Of a stretch of DNA of 64,000 bases, positions 1 to 12,768 are shown one piece after another. This DNA comes from Periplaneta americana (lineage: Eukaryota; Arthropoda; Insecta; Blattodea; Blattidae). The notes below the pieces were generated by a model that saw nothing but the letters and a program-made list of their open reading frames with translations, was not told where the DNA came from and did no database searches. A program made the translations under genes and the position numbers. The stretch spans positions 61,598,287-61,662,286 of the forward strand of contig NC_091121.1 in NCBI RefSeq assembly GCF_040183065.1, in the 5' to 3' direction. How positions within the stretch are numbered: the first letter of the stretch is position 1; each line of letters opens with the position of its first letter.

Positions 1-1070
1 TGTGAACTCTAGTTTATCTTCGCGTTTATTTCTTTATCCTCATAAGTGTTTATTTTCCCAATGAACAAAATGACACATGAAATTCTACTTACATCAAGAA
101 ATTTACTCGTAAATTAGTGTATTCAGTGGTAAGAATAAAAATATTCAATTAGTGAAAAAATAAACTAACTCTGTTTCTTACGTAAAGACAAGCAAATGAA
201 ATGAATGTGTAAGGCTTTGTCACTTATTTCAAGTGAGTACACCGTACTTAAAATTGACAAACTTCTGCAAGTAATAAAAGCATGCAAGTAAAATAATGAT
301 TAACTACAGTATTTTTTCTGCGTATTTTAGACTAAACTGGAATCATTATTTAATTATATTGTACATTGTCCTTGTCAAGTAATTCTCGTGCCTTGTATTC
401 AACTCAAAATGTAACTACGAGTTTTCATGACATTCATTACATTTTAAATATAACACCACTAAGCAAACGGACAACTAATACTCCATTAAAATAAATGTAC
501 CTGTTGAATTTCCCTACATTTCAGTTACTACTGATCAGGAAATTTTGCATGAAGTAGGTAGTTTAAATATCATTCATATTATTTTCAAAACATAATAGAA
601 TCAATAGCGTAATAATTGTCTAATACAAAATATGCAATCAATAAATGGTTAACAAATTTTAGTCGGATCAGCTAACTAAAGAAGTTTTGTTAGAATTTGT
701 CCAGTAAGATTTCAGCTGTTTTATCTAGCTGGACGGACCAGAATTGTGAATTCTCGTATAGTTTTTGAAAATATTTACAAACACAGAAAATGTATTTCAG
801 TATAATTTAATGAAAATTGCTGAACATTTCCTTTGAAACAGGACGAATAAAATTTTTAATTTTCGAAAAAATTCATTAGTAGGCCTAGTTAGTAAGTGGG
901 TTAATTTAATTGCCAACAAAACTGTATTGAAACATAATGTAATTTTGCTTTTATTACATAGTCTTACCATAAATACTGTCACAATTTTTAATGAAATAGC
1001 ACAGTTTTAAAGATATTTTAATTTCATTATCATATTAGTTATTTACAAATATTTGAAACAATAAGACCAA
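1..1070. other. AT-rich stretch, nothing recognised
   Basis: No gene, clear repeat end or structured element is seen. A 61-codon open frame at 797-982 has biased, low-complexity composition and no recognisable domain. Confidence 0.5.
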
Positions 1071-2180
1071 TTACTTTTCAAAATGGTCATATTTGTCCTT
1101 CATCCAAACCTCAAGTTTATGTGACGATTCAAAGATTGCACTGTGTAAGGTCTCAATTGGAAAATCCGCCAGTAGACAGGGAGCATTTAAGGCTATCAGT
1201 ATTGGGATTTTTCTTCTTGGAAATAAATTCTCAAGTACTGCCCAGAACTTATAGTCCAGTGAGTTGAAGTCGGGGCTGCTGAAAGGCCAATCAGCTGGAA
1301 AAATGAAGTTTGGTACATTGTTATGAAGCCACCTCTGAGTAGACTTCTTTCTGTGGGCTGGTGTCGAAACCTGCTCTAAGTTGTAATGATTATTATTATT
1401 GAACAAGGTGTTGCTCATATACTTCACAATTATCTCCAACACCGTGTCTTGGTAGACTTGGGTGGAGGTTTTCAACCCTTTCTCACAGAAATGGCGCTCA
1501 GATATACTGCCATATGCTACTCCACACTAAATCATGACTGAGGCAGGATGATGACTTTTAAGATCCTTGAAGTTTACTCACCAGCTTCTCTTGAGCTTCA
1601 AGCATAAACTGCAACATCTTGTCTGTTGAGAGATTCCTCATTTGTGAATATCTTTTTATCAGTGAAAGGAAACTTTCTCTGTCCATTATCTGCATAACAT
1701 TGAAAATGTTTTGATTTTAGCTCCCTCTGCTGCTTCAGCTGCAGGGTAAGGAAGTGACCTGAATATTGTCAATAATCTGTCATGTGTAGATCACGTCTTA
1801 GCACACAGCACATTGACATTTTAGATATGTTTAGCTCTTATTATCACAGGCTACTTTCTAACAGGACTTTGCCGAATACAAGCCACCAATGCTTCAGCTA
1901 ATCTTCTGATCCTCAGAGTGTGCGGTTGTGCCTGCCTCAGGAGGCCATCAACAGTCTGTCTCAGTGAATCTCTTCGTCAGATGAAAGAATATGCTGCTTA
2001 TTTTCAATTTCTTAAGAGTTATGAAAATCTCAGGAGCTAATTTTCCTACAAATGCTACGCGTTTTTCGTAATCACCACACTCCATGATGATAACTTTACA
2101 AAATACACTTTCCCTTTGGTAGCTAAACTCACAATGACACCTTTAATGCCTTACTACCTTCCAAACTGGTTGCACACTGT
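1071..2180 (-). pseudogene. Mariner-like transposase remnant
   Basis: The minus strand carries decayed pieces of a Tc1/mariner-superfamily transposase in the right order. Near 1890-2085 there is a degraded N-terminal helix-turn-helix region, with residues resembling RQTVDGLLRQAQPHTLR. At 1071-1475 there is the C-terminal catalytic part, with THRWLHNN-like and SSPDFNSLDYKFWAVLE motifs, matching the family's (P/S)SPDLNPLDY block that holds an acidic catalytic residue. Frames are interrupted between the two pieces, so it cannot make a functional protein. Terminal inverted repeats were not resolved. Family is inferred from motifs only. Confidence 0.7.
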
Positions 2181-4129
2181 CAAAATGTTGCAATGGTATT
2201 TAAGGTAAGACTGGATATAACCTGACTAAAATGTGCAATATCACAAAGGTACTTCAATTTAAAATAGATTTTATAGCATATCACTATTTTCTGTTATTCA
2301 AAAGTTGTTGACAGAAAATTATTTGTCTCTGAAAGATATATTTCAGTTACATGCCACATTTTTCAAGTTCATACCTGACATGACAATCTTCACCACATTA
2401 CTTACACAAGAGAGAAGAGTATGTAGATGGATATAAAAAGGAAATACCTATGCTGAGAAAGTAATTCTTATGAGCTTTTGCTGTTAGCGTAATTATACAA
2501 TCAGCATTTAAATTTTTTTTTTGTTGAAGTACTAAAGTATGTTTTTTGCAAAATAAATTCAAATCGAAAATATTTTGTTCTTAAGTTACTGCAATGTTAG
2601 AATAAGTGATTTGCATAATTATGTGTCAATAAAATATTACAATAATAATGTTATTTTAAACATACATTAAGTGATAGAGATATAGGAAAAAAAACATTAC
2701 TATTTTACTTGTGGATCAATATTGTATTCTATTATTTATTATACAGTCTCTGGATATTTGTTTGTAAGGAAATATTTAAAATATAAGATGGCTTGGAGCT
2801 TGGAAAAGAAATACTTGTCAAGATCTCATGCTAAGAATTAATTGAGAAAAGGAAGAAACGGTTTCAGAGTGTCTGCTAATGTGAATTGTCTATGTTTATT
2901 AGATTATACTGACCAAGCTCTGCGGCTATATTAAAGTTTTTGTAAGTCGCATGATACATGTACGGTATAATAGGCAGAACAAATTTCAGTTCGTGTTTTG
3001 TGCAACAGTATTATTACAAATATTTTTTAGCTAAAAAGAGGGCCATAAAATGTATATAGCGAGTTAATAATTGGAGATAAATCTTATACGAATTTTCGAA
3101 CTTAAACTTAATTGAATTCTGACAATTTTCCTATTACAGAAATAATTAAATAGAGTAAATCTTGTTTCAATATTGCACTATTTACTTTCCAAGGGAGCAA
3201 AAACCTCAAAGATGCTTGTATCCCATAAGTTATATAATTATATTTAATTGTAATTACAAATAGTATAATGTATCGAACATTTTTAAGTGTCACATTCCAA
3301 ATAAAATCAAACTGTATTTTATGTACATATTGATTATATGATTGACTGAATACAATATATATTACTCACAAATGAGTGGATATTTAATTATGTACATATT
3401 TTAATGAAAGGAAAAAAATCATGAAGTACTGGTAATTATAATGGATTATTTTTATCTTATCCCTCTTTCAATAAACACAACCATAAAATTATCTTATCTT
3501 CAACATTATTTACATCTGCGTGAATGAAGAACAGCAAGTACCCGCCATTAGAGAAAAAAAAACATTATTTGCATCTATATATTTGCATGGTTTCTATAGT
3601 TAGCTTATTTAAATTCGCAAATACAGCTATTTAAAACTCTGTCAATTGTAAGAGTTTTAAGTGATCCTAGACGAAAAAACTTAAACTCTGTTCTTACACA
3701 GTGCATAATGTTTAATTTCATAAAATGTCTCAACATAATAGGCTACATACGATTATTGTTATTTTAGTGAACAAGTGAGTTACAATAATGAATGTTTTAC
3801 GCACTGACAGACAACCAATGGAATTAATCTCTATTTCATATGCATAAAAAATGAAAGTAGCCTATTTATGTAAGCTGTTAATTTACTGAAATTAAAAAAT
3901 AATAAAAACTGAATTCGTAGAGCAGCAGCCCATGGAGAGACTACTGCCTCACTTCAATAAGCAAACAATAATAAATTGCACTTAGAATGATGCTTTCCAG
4001 TAAAATATAAGTTTCCAGTAAAAGAACTGAAATTGTGACCCTTATTTAATAAAAAGGAAATGTCCTGTGGGTTTTTTAGAAATAAAAAATTGTCTCTTCC
4101 ATATCTTCAATATACTTCAGCAGAAGTGA
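2181..4129. other. AT-rich intergenic stretch
   Basis: Very AT-rich DNA with short A or T runs. No open frame with recognisable residues, no terminal repeats and no tRNA-like box was found. Confidence 0.4.
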
Positions 4130-4375
4130 ACGATCATCCTACCAGTACGGGATAATGTGTAGACAGTATGATGATACCCACAGCCGTTACAGCTGACTTA
4201 AGAAACCAAATTTTGCTACTCATCCTAGCTTCCCAAATTAATCACGATGTTGTCTCATACATTGGTCGAGATTTCGTGAGAAAATTTCTGCTTCCATGAG
4301 GACTTAAACCACCACTCATTCTGTATCGCTAGTCCAATTCTAGTACTGAATTCCTTCAGCATGCTGCAGCTTATT
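4130..4375 (-). repeat. Degenerate tRNA-derived SINE (possible)
   Basis: On the minus strand a segment around 4290-4375 reads like a decayed tRNA head, with a B-box-like GGTTTAAGTCC, followed by a SINE-like body ending near a GGGTATCATC stretch. The A box is poor, so the call rests mostly on the B box and on likeness to the other SINEs here. Confidence 0.35.
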
Positions 4376-4700
4376 AGGACTAAAAGGAAATTGTACCAAA
4401 AACAGTCACGCTTTTGTCAGAAGTGATCGTGAACAAGCAATGAGATTTTTTTTAGTCCTGACACACACTTCTATTGAAATAATTGGAAAACTAATAATGA
4501 GATAAAAATAGAGAATTTGTTGAATTACGATGTAGAAATGTAATATCCCAATTGAACACATTCGTATTTCAACATGAAAAGCAAACACTAAAAGAAAACA
4601 GATCACTTTTAAGTAAATTAATAGACTTGGGACACGTTTAAGGAAACAAAATTGTTCTCCTGGGGCACAGGATGAATCTGAGAATTCAATATATAATAGT

Positions 4701-4990
4701 GTGGTCGTCCTCGATGGTCTCGCGGTTATCACGCTGTCTTTTGGAACCGAGGTTCACTGGTTCATTTATGGCCAAGGGCAATGGATTTTACAGGTAATAA
4801 AATCCTTAGCATAGCTTCATCTGGGCGGTACATAAAGCTGAGAGGTCCATCTGCCCATATCGTAGATTACGCCACATAAAATAACCCTGCCCCTGACAGG
4901 GCTCCAGGCAATACTCATATTTGTCGGTCGCACACGTTGAATTTCGATGCTGAATAAACTCTGCTGTTGAAATCATCATTAAATAAAATA
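4701..4990 (+). repeat. tRNA-derived SINE
   Basis: A tRNA-like head (GATGGTCTCGCGGTTATCAC as A-box region, then GAGGTTCACTGGTTC as B-box region) is followed by a non-tRNA body and an AAATAAAATA tail. It shares its 'cacataaaataaccc' type body with the SINE near 19.9 kb. Confidence 0.65.
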
Positions 4991-5062
4991 CTACTATAGG
5001 AGCAGGTATATGTAAATTTGTAAGGCTACGTTACATTACCATATAATACGAAATGACAGTGT

Positions 5063-6512
5063 ACAATAAGCAGCGGGGGCTCGTGATCATTTTTGTTGGC
5101 GGAGCCAGATATTTCACATATTTTGCAGTATACGTTAAATAATGCACCAAGATTTTTATTTCATTTTAGTTAAATTGTTTATGCTTAAAAATTAGTTCAG
5201 CACAATACAACTAAAACTACCACTCATTACTGCAGCACCTTCATATGCTTGAGCTATGCGTTTATTTTCTAAATTAAAAGGTTGTAGACTTTGTTTTATA
5301 ACTTCGCTCAGGCCGTTAGCCGTGCGGTTGTTTACCTCTTTGAAAGAAAGAAACCTTTCCACAGGTTTACAACCTTTTATGTATCTCAAAATAATAATAA
5401 ATTGGCTTTTGCAGGTTATGTCTGTTGTTTCGTCAGCCTGCACAACAAAATCTGTGGAATTAATGTTCTGTTTCAGATCTTCGATGTATACAATACATAC
5501 TGTCTAATAATTCATTTTGTATAATGTGTAAAGTATATTTAAAAACAGAAGTACTGTTTATGTGTTCATCCAATACATTATCAAAACTAGCAAGTAAAGA
5601 TAAGTCTAACAATTTTCGCCGATTTGCAGATCTCTGATTTTCGTTCTTAACTCTCAGTTATAATTCGTGAGTTCCGCAAAATACTAAAGAATTAATTAGG
5701 CCTACTTTTGCTAGCATATGTCTGTTTTTTGTAACCTGTTCGTTGTGTTTCTGGATTGAAAATTTGACTGCGGAATCAATTTCAGCTGCGATATTTACTG
5801 TCCCAAATAATTTAAACTTACACGCATTTTCTAAATGTATTGCACTTTCTTCTTGTTTTTTGATGCGCTCTCTTAAATGTTTTAGATCTTTGCAACCTGT
5901 CGACGTCCACAGTCCCTCGCCACCAAACAATAGACAATAGAAACAAAATATACTTTGTTTTTTGTCACTTACAGTTAGCCAGGACTTCTTTGTAAACCAC
6001 GAGTTGCAGAAAGTTCTCCTTTTCATACCATCCGTCTGTGTAAAACTAAAGTCATTAGGTTGATGTGTGCCTAGTCGTTTAAGTTTATCTTCTAATTTTA
6101 ACGAAGAAAGCGATGTTTTAATATGCGACTATCGCTTCCATCCGGCAGGCGGGCCCCAACGAGAAGCATTATATTCGTGACTGTAACTTCGTAACGCTTC
6201 GTGAATCTCCGTCGATAGCGAATATTGGATACCCTGCACCACGGCAGTTGAGCGCTAAAGTGAAGTGATTCAAGTTGTGGGGCCCTTTGACGCGGGCCCA
6301 AGCTCACAATATTTAGTGTCATACAATCTTTGACGTTTTACTGACACACATTGCGCCATGTTGTGAAATTTACTTAAACAATTATGAATCCAGTACACTG
6401 TCGTGAACAAAATTTACGAATTTTAAATTCGAAAAGAAAATTGTTGGGGAACGAAATATTGGTGGGGCATGGCTCCGGTGCCCCCTAAGGACGGGCCACT
6501 CCTGAGAATAAA
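5063..6512 (-). mobile_element. hAT transposon copy, internally deleted (element 5071-6504)
   Basis: The left end begins CAGCGGGGGCTCGTGATCA and the right end, read inward, begins CAGGAGTGGCCCGTCC, typical hAT ends. Flanking octamers ACAATAAG (5063-5070) and AGAATAAA (6505-6512) agree at 6 of 8 positions, consistent with an old 8-bp duplication. Minus-strand frames encode a TTF-type zinc-finger region (5658-6026, with FCNSWFTKKSW and CFYCLLFG) and part of the catalytic domain (5192-5443, with DETTDI and AYEGAAVMSG). The C-terminal dimerisation domain is missing, so this is a dead copy of about 1.4 kb. Confidence 0.8.
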
Positions 6513-6597
6513 GTAGTTTTTCTATTAGCATTCGTAGATTAAATGCAACCTTAGATACCAAGGCTCTGCTAGTTGCATAAACAACAGGGGATGTTAT

Positions 6598-8220
6598 CTC
6601 TCAATCAGGGGCGGATCGTCCATAAGAGTTGCGGAGCTGCAGCACTCCCTGCTTTGACAGGAAAATACTGTAATAATAATATTTGTTTTAATTTGTAGAA
6701 GAATTGTTACAGCTTTTATTGGTAAATTGCTTTATATTTCATCTGGCCGGGAATATGTACTATTATCTTATGCATTATCTTTTTGCGCGTCGACTGTATT
6801 GGAATTGACACTGCATTCAAAGTCGTCCTGGGATCTGCAGGGTGGGCAGCTCATAGAGAGTGTCTCTTGCTTGGTCAGGGGGTAGAGAGGTGAAGGGAAG
6901 CAGAGGGAAACTGCCGCTGCTAAAACCCATATTTCGCTGCAATGGCCGTAAGGGAAGATCTTTCCTCCACTCCCATGTCGCCATTGTAATGCTACGTCAA
7001 TTGGATTTTCTATTCCCTTGAAACTTAATGACAACATTTTTATTTTCTCTTCACATACTTATTGTTGTAGAATCTTATCGAGTTAATATAACGAAATTAA
7101 TATTCTTTTTTGCCTTATTATTGCGTACATATCCAGTCTCCAGTAGAACCTTAGGATTTGCCTTAACTCAAAATGATTGCACGAGTAGAATCCTTTTGAT
7201 ATAGCACGTAAAATACGAAAGAGACTTCTTTTCCGGTTTTAGAACATTGTTGACCATCAGTATATCTGAGTGTTGCTTTGGTGTGACGTCTTAGTAGCGT
7301 AACTTAACCAGTGCAAATGTGCAGGCATGAGTGTGTGTGAATTACAGAATATTAATTTTATTTTTCTCAACTTTCCCTCGCGGAGAAGATTGATGCAATG
7401 AAGTGAAATTACAGGGTCGTCCCTTACCCGACTTAAATCTTACTCAAGCTTCATCCAGCCGAAATAGTGCATATATGTAAGGAAGTATAACAATGAAATT
7501 TACGCTAAGCATTTGTGGTTACGTGGATGTAAACAAAAAAAACCTGTATTTTGTTTTCCTTGCCTCCTCTTCGGTGATGATACTGCATAGACTAGGAGTG
7601 GTGTGACAGATTTAGGACATTTGCCCCTAAAAATTAAAAAGCACGAATCTTCGCAGTCTCACCTGAAAAATGTTGTTTCATTGGCTATGTTAGGAAAAAC
7701 TAATATTGCTGCGCAACTAAGTGAAATGAACAGAACAAACATTCTCAAACATAATCAAGAAATGAGAAAAAATCGTGAAATTATTTTAAAAAATATTGAT
7801 TGTATCAAATTTTGTGGCCAATATGAACTTCCCCTTAGGGGACATGATGAAAAAACGATTCGAAGAACTCTGGTGTATTTCGTGAGTCATCTAAACGAGT
7901 CTCTCACAAATCATTTGGAACATGTCACTGTTTAAAGGTAATTCTAAAACAATTCAGGATGAACTGGTAGATTGCATATTGAGTGTCTGCCGATTTGAAA
8001 TTCAGACTGAAATCGATGGTATCAGTTTTTTTTTTTTTTAACGATTATGGCAAATGATGCCACAGACATCTCCCAACTAAGTCAGGAAGTTTCGATATGT
8101 AGTGCATTTATTTTTGTCCTATACTTATTAGTAATGATATCAAGAAGTGAAATTTGTATGTACCAAAATCTACTGCAGCTCCCCCAATCCACAAGTTCAC
8201 GAGCCGCCACTGCTATCAAT
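6598..8220 (+). mobile_element. hAT transposon copy, internally deleted (element 6606-8212)
   Basis: The left end is CAGGGGCGGATCGTCC and the inward-read right end is CAGTGGCGGCTCGTGA, related to the ends at 5071 and 6504. Target duplications CTCTCAAT (6598-6605) and CTATCAAT (8213-8220) match at 7 of 8. The plus strand holds a zinc-finger/linker piece (7603-7935, with KIKKHESSQSHLKN and LGKTNIAAQL) and the start of the catalytic core near 8047 (NDATDISQLSQ), then jumps to the 3' end. It is opposed to the neighbouring hAT only about 100 bp away. Confidence 0.8.
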
Positions 8221-8261
8221 GCTATTAAAATGATGATATAATAAGCATATTCTATGACATA

Positions 8262-8500
8262 ACTTACGGCTTCGTGGTCTACCAGTCAACATTCGTGACT
8301 ACTAGATCCTAGGTTCGATTCTCGTCCTGAGCATGGAAATTTGTCCTTAACGAGACAATATTTTAATACTGTCATTCGTAAAAATCTAGAAGCTAAGTGA
8401 GTACATGCATATAAAGGATTTATGTAGACAGGAACACTTCAGTATGCTTCCTAGGTCTGAAATGTAGGAAATGTACGATATAAAAACCATTAAGAAGTAA
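8262..8500 (+). repeat. tRNA-derived SINE
   Basis: A tRNA-like head contains GGCTTCGTGGTCTACCAGTC and a B-box-like TAGGTTCGATTCTCG, followed by a unique body. The flanks are AT-rich and no duplication was identified. Confidence 0.6.
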
Positions 8501-9235
8501 GCCAACTCCAGATACTGCATATTGATTAACACATTGCAGTGACAACTGAACACTTACGTTATTGCTTCAAAAATGTAAGTAAATCAACTAGAGTATAAAT
8601 TCAAAATTATAATAAAGTTAATTTGAAAATTAAGTCAAATTACATAGCTGAAATTAAAAATAAAATAAAACCCACTCTGGCAATGAAAATTGCACAATCG
8701 AACACTTTTGTGACTATATAAAGCACACCTAATATTTCTAACAATTTATTGTCACATAATTGGTTTTCATGATTATTCTTTATGAATTGATTAGTAGGCC
8801 GATCTATTCGAACCCTTATTTAGGGAGGCTTTTTTATTAAAAAATTAGTTTTCAATGTTGATATCTCATTTCTAATTAAATTAAATTAAAGATTAATTCA
8901 TATAATTTGCGCTATAATATGTTTTTTTTCTATAGAAACTCGCAATATCGATTACTCTGGTAACTTCTGGATCTGTACGAGTTTCAGGAACTTCGTATTC
9001 TAGAAAAATTTATTTCTAATAAGAGAACACTAATTAATTGATAATAAAGTGTCAGTGGTTGTTTAAGAGAAGTAATACGAATTCTAGCTAAATAACTACT
9101 TGATATATTGCACATATGCCCAAATCACCATTCACTTCAATAATAACACTCATAATCAGCTTAAAGCCGTATTTGGGTATCCTACAAAGGTATTTAGTGG
9201 TTGTTATATGATTTTCTAATACTTGTTGGAAAGAG
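8501..9235. other. AT-rich stretch, nothing recognised
   Basis: No recognisable gene or repeat boundary was found. Confidence 0.4.
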
Positions 9236-9500
9236 TGGACGAAGAAAGAATGATCCTGGATGCTGAAACTGATCAAGAAGAGGAAAAAAAAATTGGTTGA
9301 GGTCACTGGCTGAGAAGAAACTGCCTACTGAAGGATGCACTGGAAAGAATGGTGAACAGGAGAAGAGTTCGAGGCTGAAGAAGATATCAGATGATAGACG
9401 ACATTAAGATATATGGATCATATGAAGAGACAAAGAGGAAGACAGAAAATAGGAAAGATTGGAGAAAACTGGGTTTGTAGTGAAAGATCTGCCCTTGAAC
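9236..9500 (+). repeat. LINE 3'-terminal fragment
   Basis: The plus strand reads as the decayed C-terminal tail of a LINE reverse transcriptase, with [14 protein letters not shown] and ALERMVNRRRVRGRRRYQMIDD-type residues (several frames). It ends in the 'gggtttgtagtgaaagatctgccc' type 3' tail. The same tail recurs at 38.3, 42.9 and 47.9 kb, so it is a dispersed family. Confidence 0.6.
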
Positions 9501-9670
9501 ACTGAATGAAATGAAAAATTAAAGAGAAATACTTCGATTCTTATAGGCCTACATGCATTGAAGTTTCTTTTCTAACCAATATTACCAATTGTACGACCAT
9601 TTCTGCCATAGAATATCCGACTTTCGTATTCTACCAAAACTACCGGACTGGACAAGGCCACAACTGTAGG

Positions 9671-9757
9671 TATATGGGTTGCAGGAGTAGTGGAGTAGGG
9701 TAAGTTTCATAACCTCTCCTACCCATATCCAAATTTCACCTACTTGTGCTGCAACTT
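9671..9757 (-). repeat. Unclassified dispersed repeat, copy 1
   Basis: Read on the minus strand, it contains GGGTAGGAGAGGTTATG next to a segment like GTTGCAGCACAAGTAGGTG, and aligns by eye along its length with plus-strand DNA at 31249-31340. The family is not recognised. Confidence 0.5.
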
Positions 9758-10267
9758 GCTTTAAAACCGAAGATATGAAGTCCGAGTCATGATGGAATAA
9801 CCACAATTATATAGAGGAGGCTACAGGAGGCAGCACCACCCACTAGACTTACCAAGTGAAAGGCTGGTAACCTCCTGGGGGGACAAATCCTAACTCAAGA
9901 CAATCTTCGAACTTATGGAGGAAAGGAAATACCAGTATTTGAGTTGCATGAGACAGGACTGAACAATTGTAAAATTCTTATGTTCGTGGTAGTGGTGATG
10001 GATTATGATTAATGGGGATCGATTTTCAGCGAAATTCTACCAAAATTTAGTTGATAAGAGAAATGTTTTTAGAGATATGCTACTCACTGCACATATTGAT
10101 ATTTCTGTGGGCTAAAGGAAGGAAGTATGCAGAGTACTAAGGAATTAATGCGGGGATTAGCGGAAGTGACTCTGCAATACTTCATGCCACTGAATGAGCA
10201 TTAAATAAAACTCAACTTGTTGCAATTCTTTATTATTAAACATAAAATCAGGCATTACAGTGTAATA
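9758..10267. other. Non-coding stretch
   Basis: Mixed-composition DNA. It could include more of the unclassified repeat that ends at 9757, but no second copy of this part was seen in the window. Confidence 0.35.
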
Positions 10268-10441
10268 CAGTGGTCTCAAGTTTAAGGAATTTCAATTCCT
10301 GCACAGAGCACATGACTATATGACTCTAGTGCTGAATGACGTCACATGAAGATACACGAACTAATTCAGTTTTCTCCTCTCACACATACAATAGAAGAAT
10401 CACTGAACTGGCTGTGCTCTTCAGCTCGTTTGAGACCACTG
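10268..10441. mobile_element. hAT-type MITE
   Basis: The ends are CAGTGGTCTCAAG and, read inward from the right, CAGTGGTCTCAAAC. The element is about 174 bp and non-coding. No clean 8-bp duplication is seen. The ends resemble those of the MITE at 34324-34519, suggesting one family. Confidence 0.6.
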
Positions 10442-11129
10442 CTTAATATGCTGTAACATATAAATAAAATTAAGTTAAATTAAATTACATCATGTGTTAT
10501 AATTACATTAGAAACTATAAATAAAATGAACAGAATCATGCAACTAAGCTTCAATTACAAATAACACCTCACAATCATAGAGTTTATATACAGGTACGGT
10601 ACTTGATTGTTTAAATTTTGATCTTAATTCTCAGCTTTGACTCATTTATGTATCGAGCATGATTTAATTCTGGATTTTGCTTACAATTATTACAATTAAT
10701 ATGAATAATATTTATTGGCATCATATAGTTTAATGTTTGTGCTTTAAATAAGTTATGAAAACATACATTTTAAGAATTATCTCTTTGGGCATCTGCACTG
10801 TTTCAGTTTCAACCCAAGTTTCTGATTGAACAAAATTCTGAAAGTGATAATTGTATAACATCACTACAGTGCTCTAACTTCCGGTTTCACAGTGGACATG
10901 AAAAGGGAAAGAGCTTCGAATATATTGATTGGAAGCATGCTAGTAATTAAACACATAGTTACGCATTATTTGTTGCAGTCCATTTTCCGATAGGGAACTG
11001 TGTGAAAATTCTGACATTTGTCTCTCCCTTTCATTTAAACCGCAATGTAATTATTAATTTATTGCACCATTGTTAGTCATTTTCTAATTCTAATTGTTAG
11101 AAATACAATGAATACAATATTTTATAAGC
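10442..11129. other. AT-rich stretch, nothing recognised
   Basis: No open frame or repeat structure can be supported. Confidence 0.4.
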
Positions 11130-11400
11130 ACCGCACTTTGGCCGAATGGTTAGAGCTGGAGACATAGATTCAAATCTTCGTGAGTCCAAGCAGATCCGTA
11201 ATCCATGGTGAACCAAATGCAACATCTATTATGGCAAAGTGATGTACGTTGAATGTGTGTTACTCATAAAATGGATAATTTTTGTTCCGGAGTGATATTT
11301 GTGTATATACCGACATGAGTCATGGATAGGGAGGAAAATTATAACTCTGTATTATTTTACACACGTGCTGATGAGCACTGGCAATTACATAGAGCGAGAA
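11130..11400 (+). repeat. Possible tRNA-derived SINE
   Basis: The start resembles a leucine- or serine-type tRNA head (ACTTTGGCCGAATGGTTAGAG), and ATTCAAATCTTCG sits in the B-box place. The remainder looks like a SINE body. It is too decayed for a firm call. Confidence 0.4.
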
Positions 11401-12394
11401 GACAAAGGTTATAAATGTACTGTATTTTTATGAAGTCATTTTCATCTACAATTAACTTTTTCGTTGTCCGCGTAATACAAACTTTTTTTACATTTTAATT
11501 TTGAGAAAGGTCAGCTGTGAGAGCCTTCAAGGACAGCTGGTCCTTTACAATTCTGCTAATTTTAATGTCGAAGCGCTTACTGCATTGCATAGAAATTACT
11601 GATTAGCCAGTCTGAAGACCTTATTCGAAACGATCGGGAATCTTTTTTGTAGTGGTATTCATTCTAGTTAATTCAAAATTTAAGCAGAAAGTCAGATGAA
11701 CTGCACATTTCTGATACAATATTTATTCTAGTAAGTTGAAGAGCGAAATTTTATTTACGACCCAGAGTGCTGAAAACATAAAATACGATCCTGCTTGGGT
11801 CAGTGATAAAAGTAAAAATAACCACCACTAGAATAAAAATTGTCATTTGAGAGCATGCATATTATTTTTATTTCTGAATTTTTAAAAGGTGAAAAAACAT
11901 TACCGAAGCAATTGCAAAGTAAACCTAAATCTAGATAACAAAGAAGCTTCAGTAAAACGAAAAGTTGACAGTAAAAATTATTATAAACCTCTCATGTGTA
12001 ATGCGTTTCGGTATGAAAATAGTATTAATAAAGCTCGTATTACGTTACGACAAATGCTTCAATTTTCATAATGATTACAAAGAGAAATACTTAATGGTTG
12101 TAAGCCTTAAATATAATTTGTTTTACTTTTTGTTTCTGTTTATGAAACGATCAATCATTTTACTTCCTGAAATGCTCTTGCAAGAAATCTACAATAGAAG
12201 ATTTTGTAAAAGACAGAAATCGATATTGTAAAAACGAAAACAAAGCTATAAAGTCGTCAAATTCTTCATAAAATACTACTCAAATATCTAAATTCATGAA
12301 TTAATAAATAAATAATAAATATACTCGTAATGCATGATTTCTGTTCATTCAAACAACATTCTTTGGCAGACATTTTAGTATGGTATAGAAAATA
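11401..12394. other. Region 3' of the Osiris gene
   Basis: AT-rich DNA just past the Osiris stop codon. It should hold that gene's 3' untranslated region. The nearest minus-strand AATAAA I could find is at 11867-11872, about 520 bp past the stop, and its use is unproven. Overlapping plus-strand frames at 11889-12231 show no domain. Confidence 0.35.
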
Positions 12395-12768
12395 TTACTG
12401 TGAGACAACTGGCTGTTGTCCTCTATATGCAAGCATTTGTGGATATTGTGTACCAATGCTCCTGCGGTAGTGTCCATGACCGCTGGGCTCAAAGTGATCG
12501 TGACCTCCTTCAAAACTACTAGAATGTTCGTGGCTATAAGAAACATGTGGGTGCTGCACAATTTCATAGGTGGTCTTCCCCTCAGAATGATGACCTCCCG
12601 TCATGTGACTTAATGCAGAGATAGCTGCAAGAACCAGAGCAATCTTGGCAACCAGAAAAGCCTTGCCTGCCAGAACAGCTAAACCTTTCATCCCCATTGC
12701 CACCATGCTACCCTTCAAGAGTCCAGCCATCATCAAGAGGCCAAACTTGCGGCGTTTACGTCTACGAC
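12395..12768 (-). CDS. Osiris gene, exon 2 (coding)
   Basis: Holds residues 159-282: the basic patch, the hydrophobic region, the His-rich tail and the LAY motif. The acceptor AG lies at 12769-12770 and the stop TAA at 12395-12397. Confidence 0.88.
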
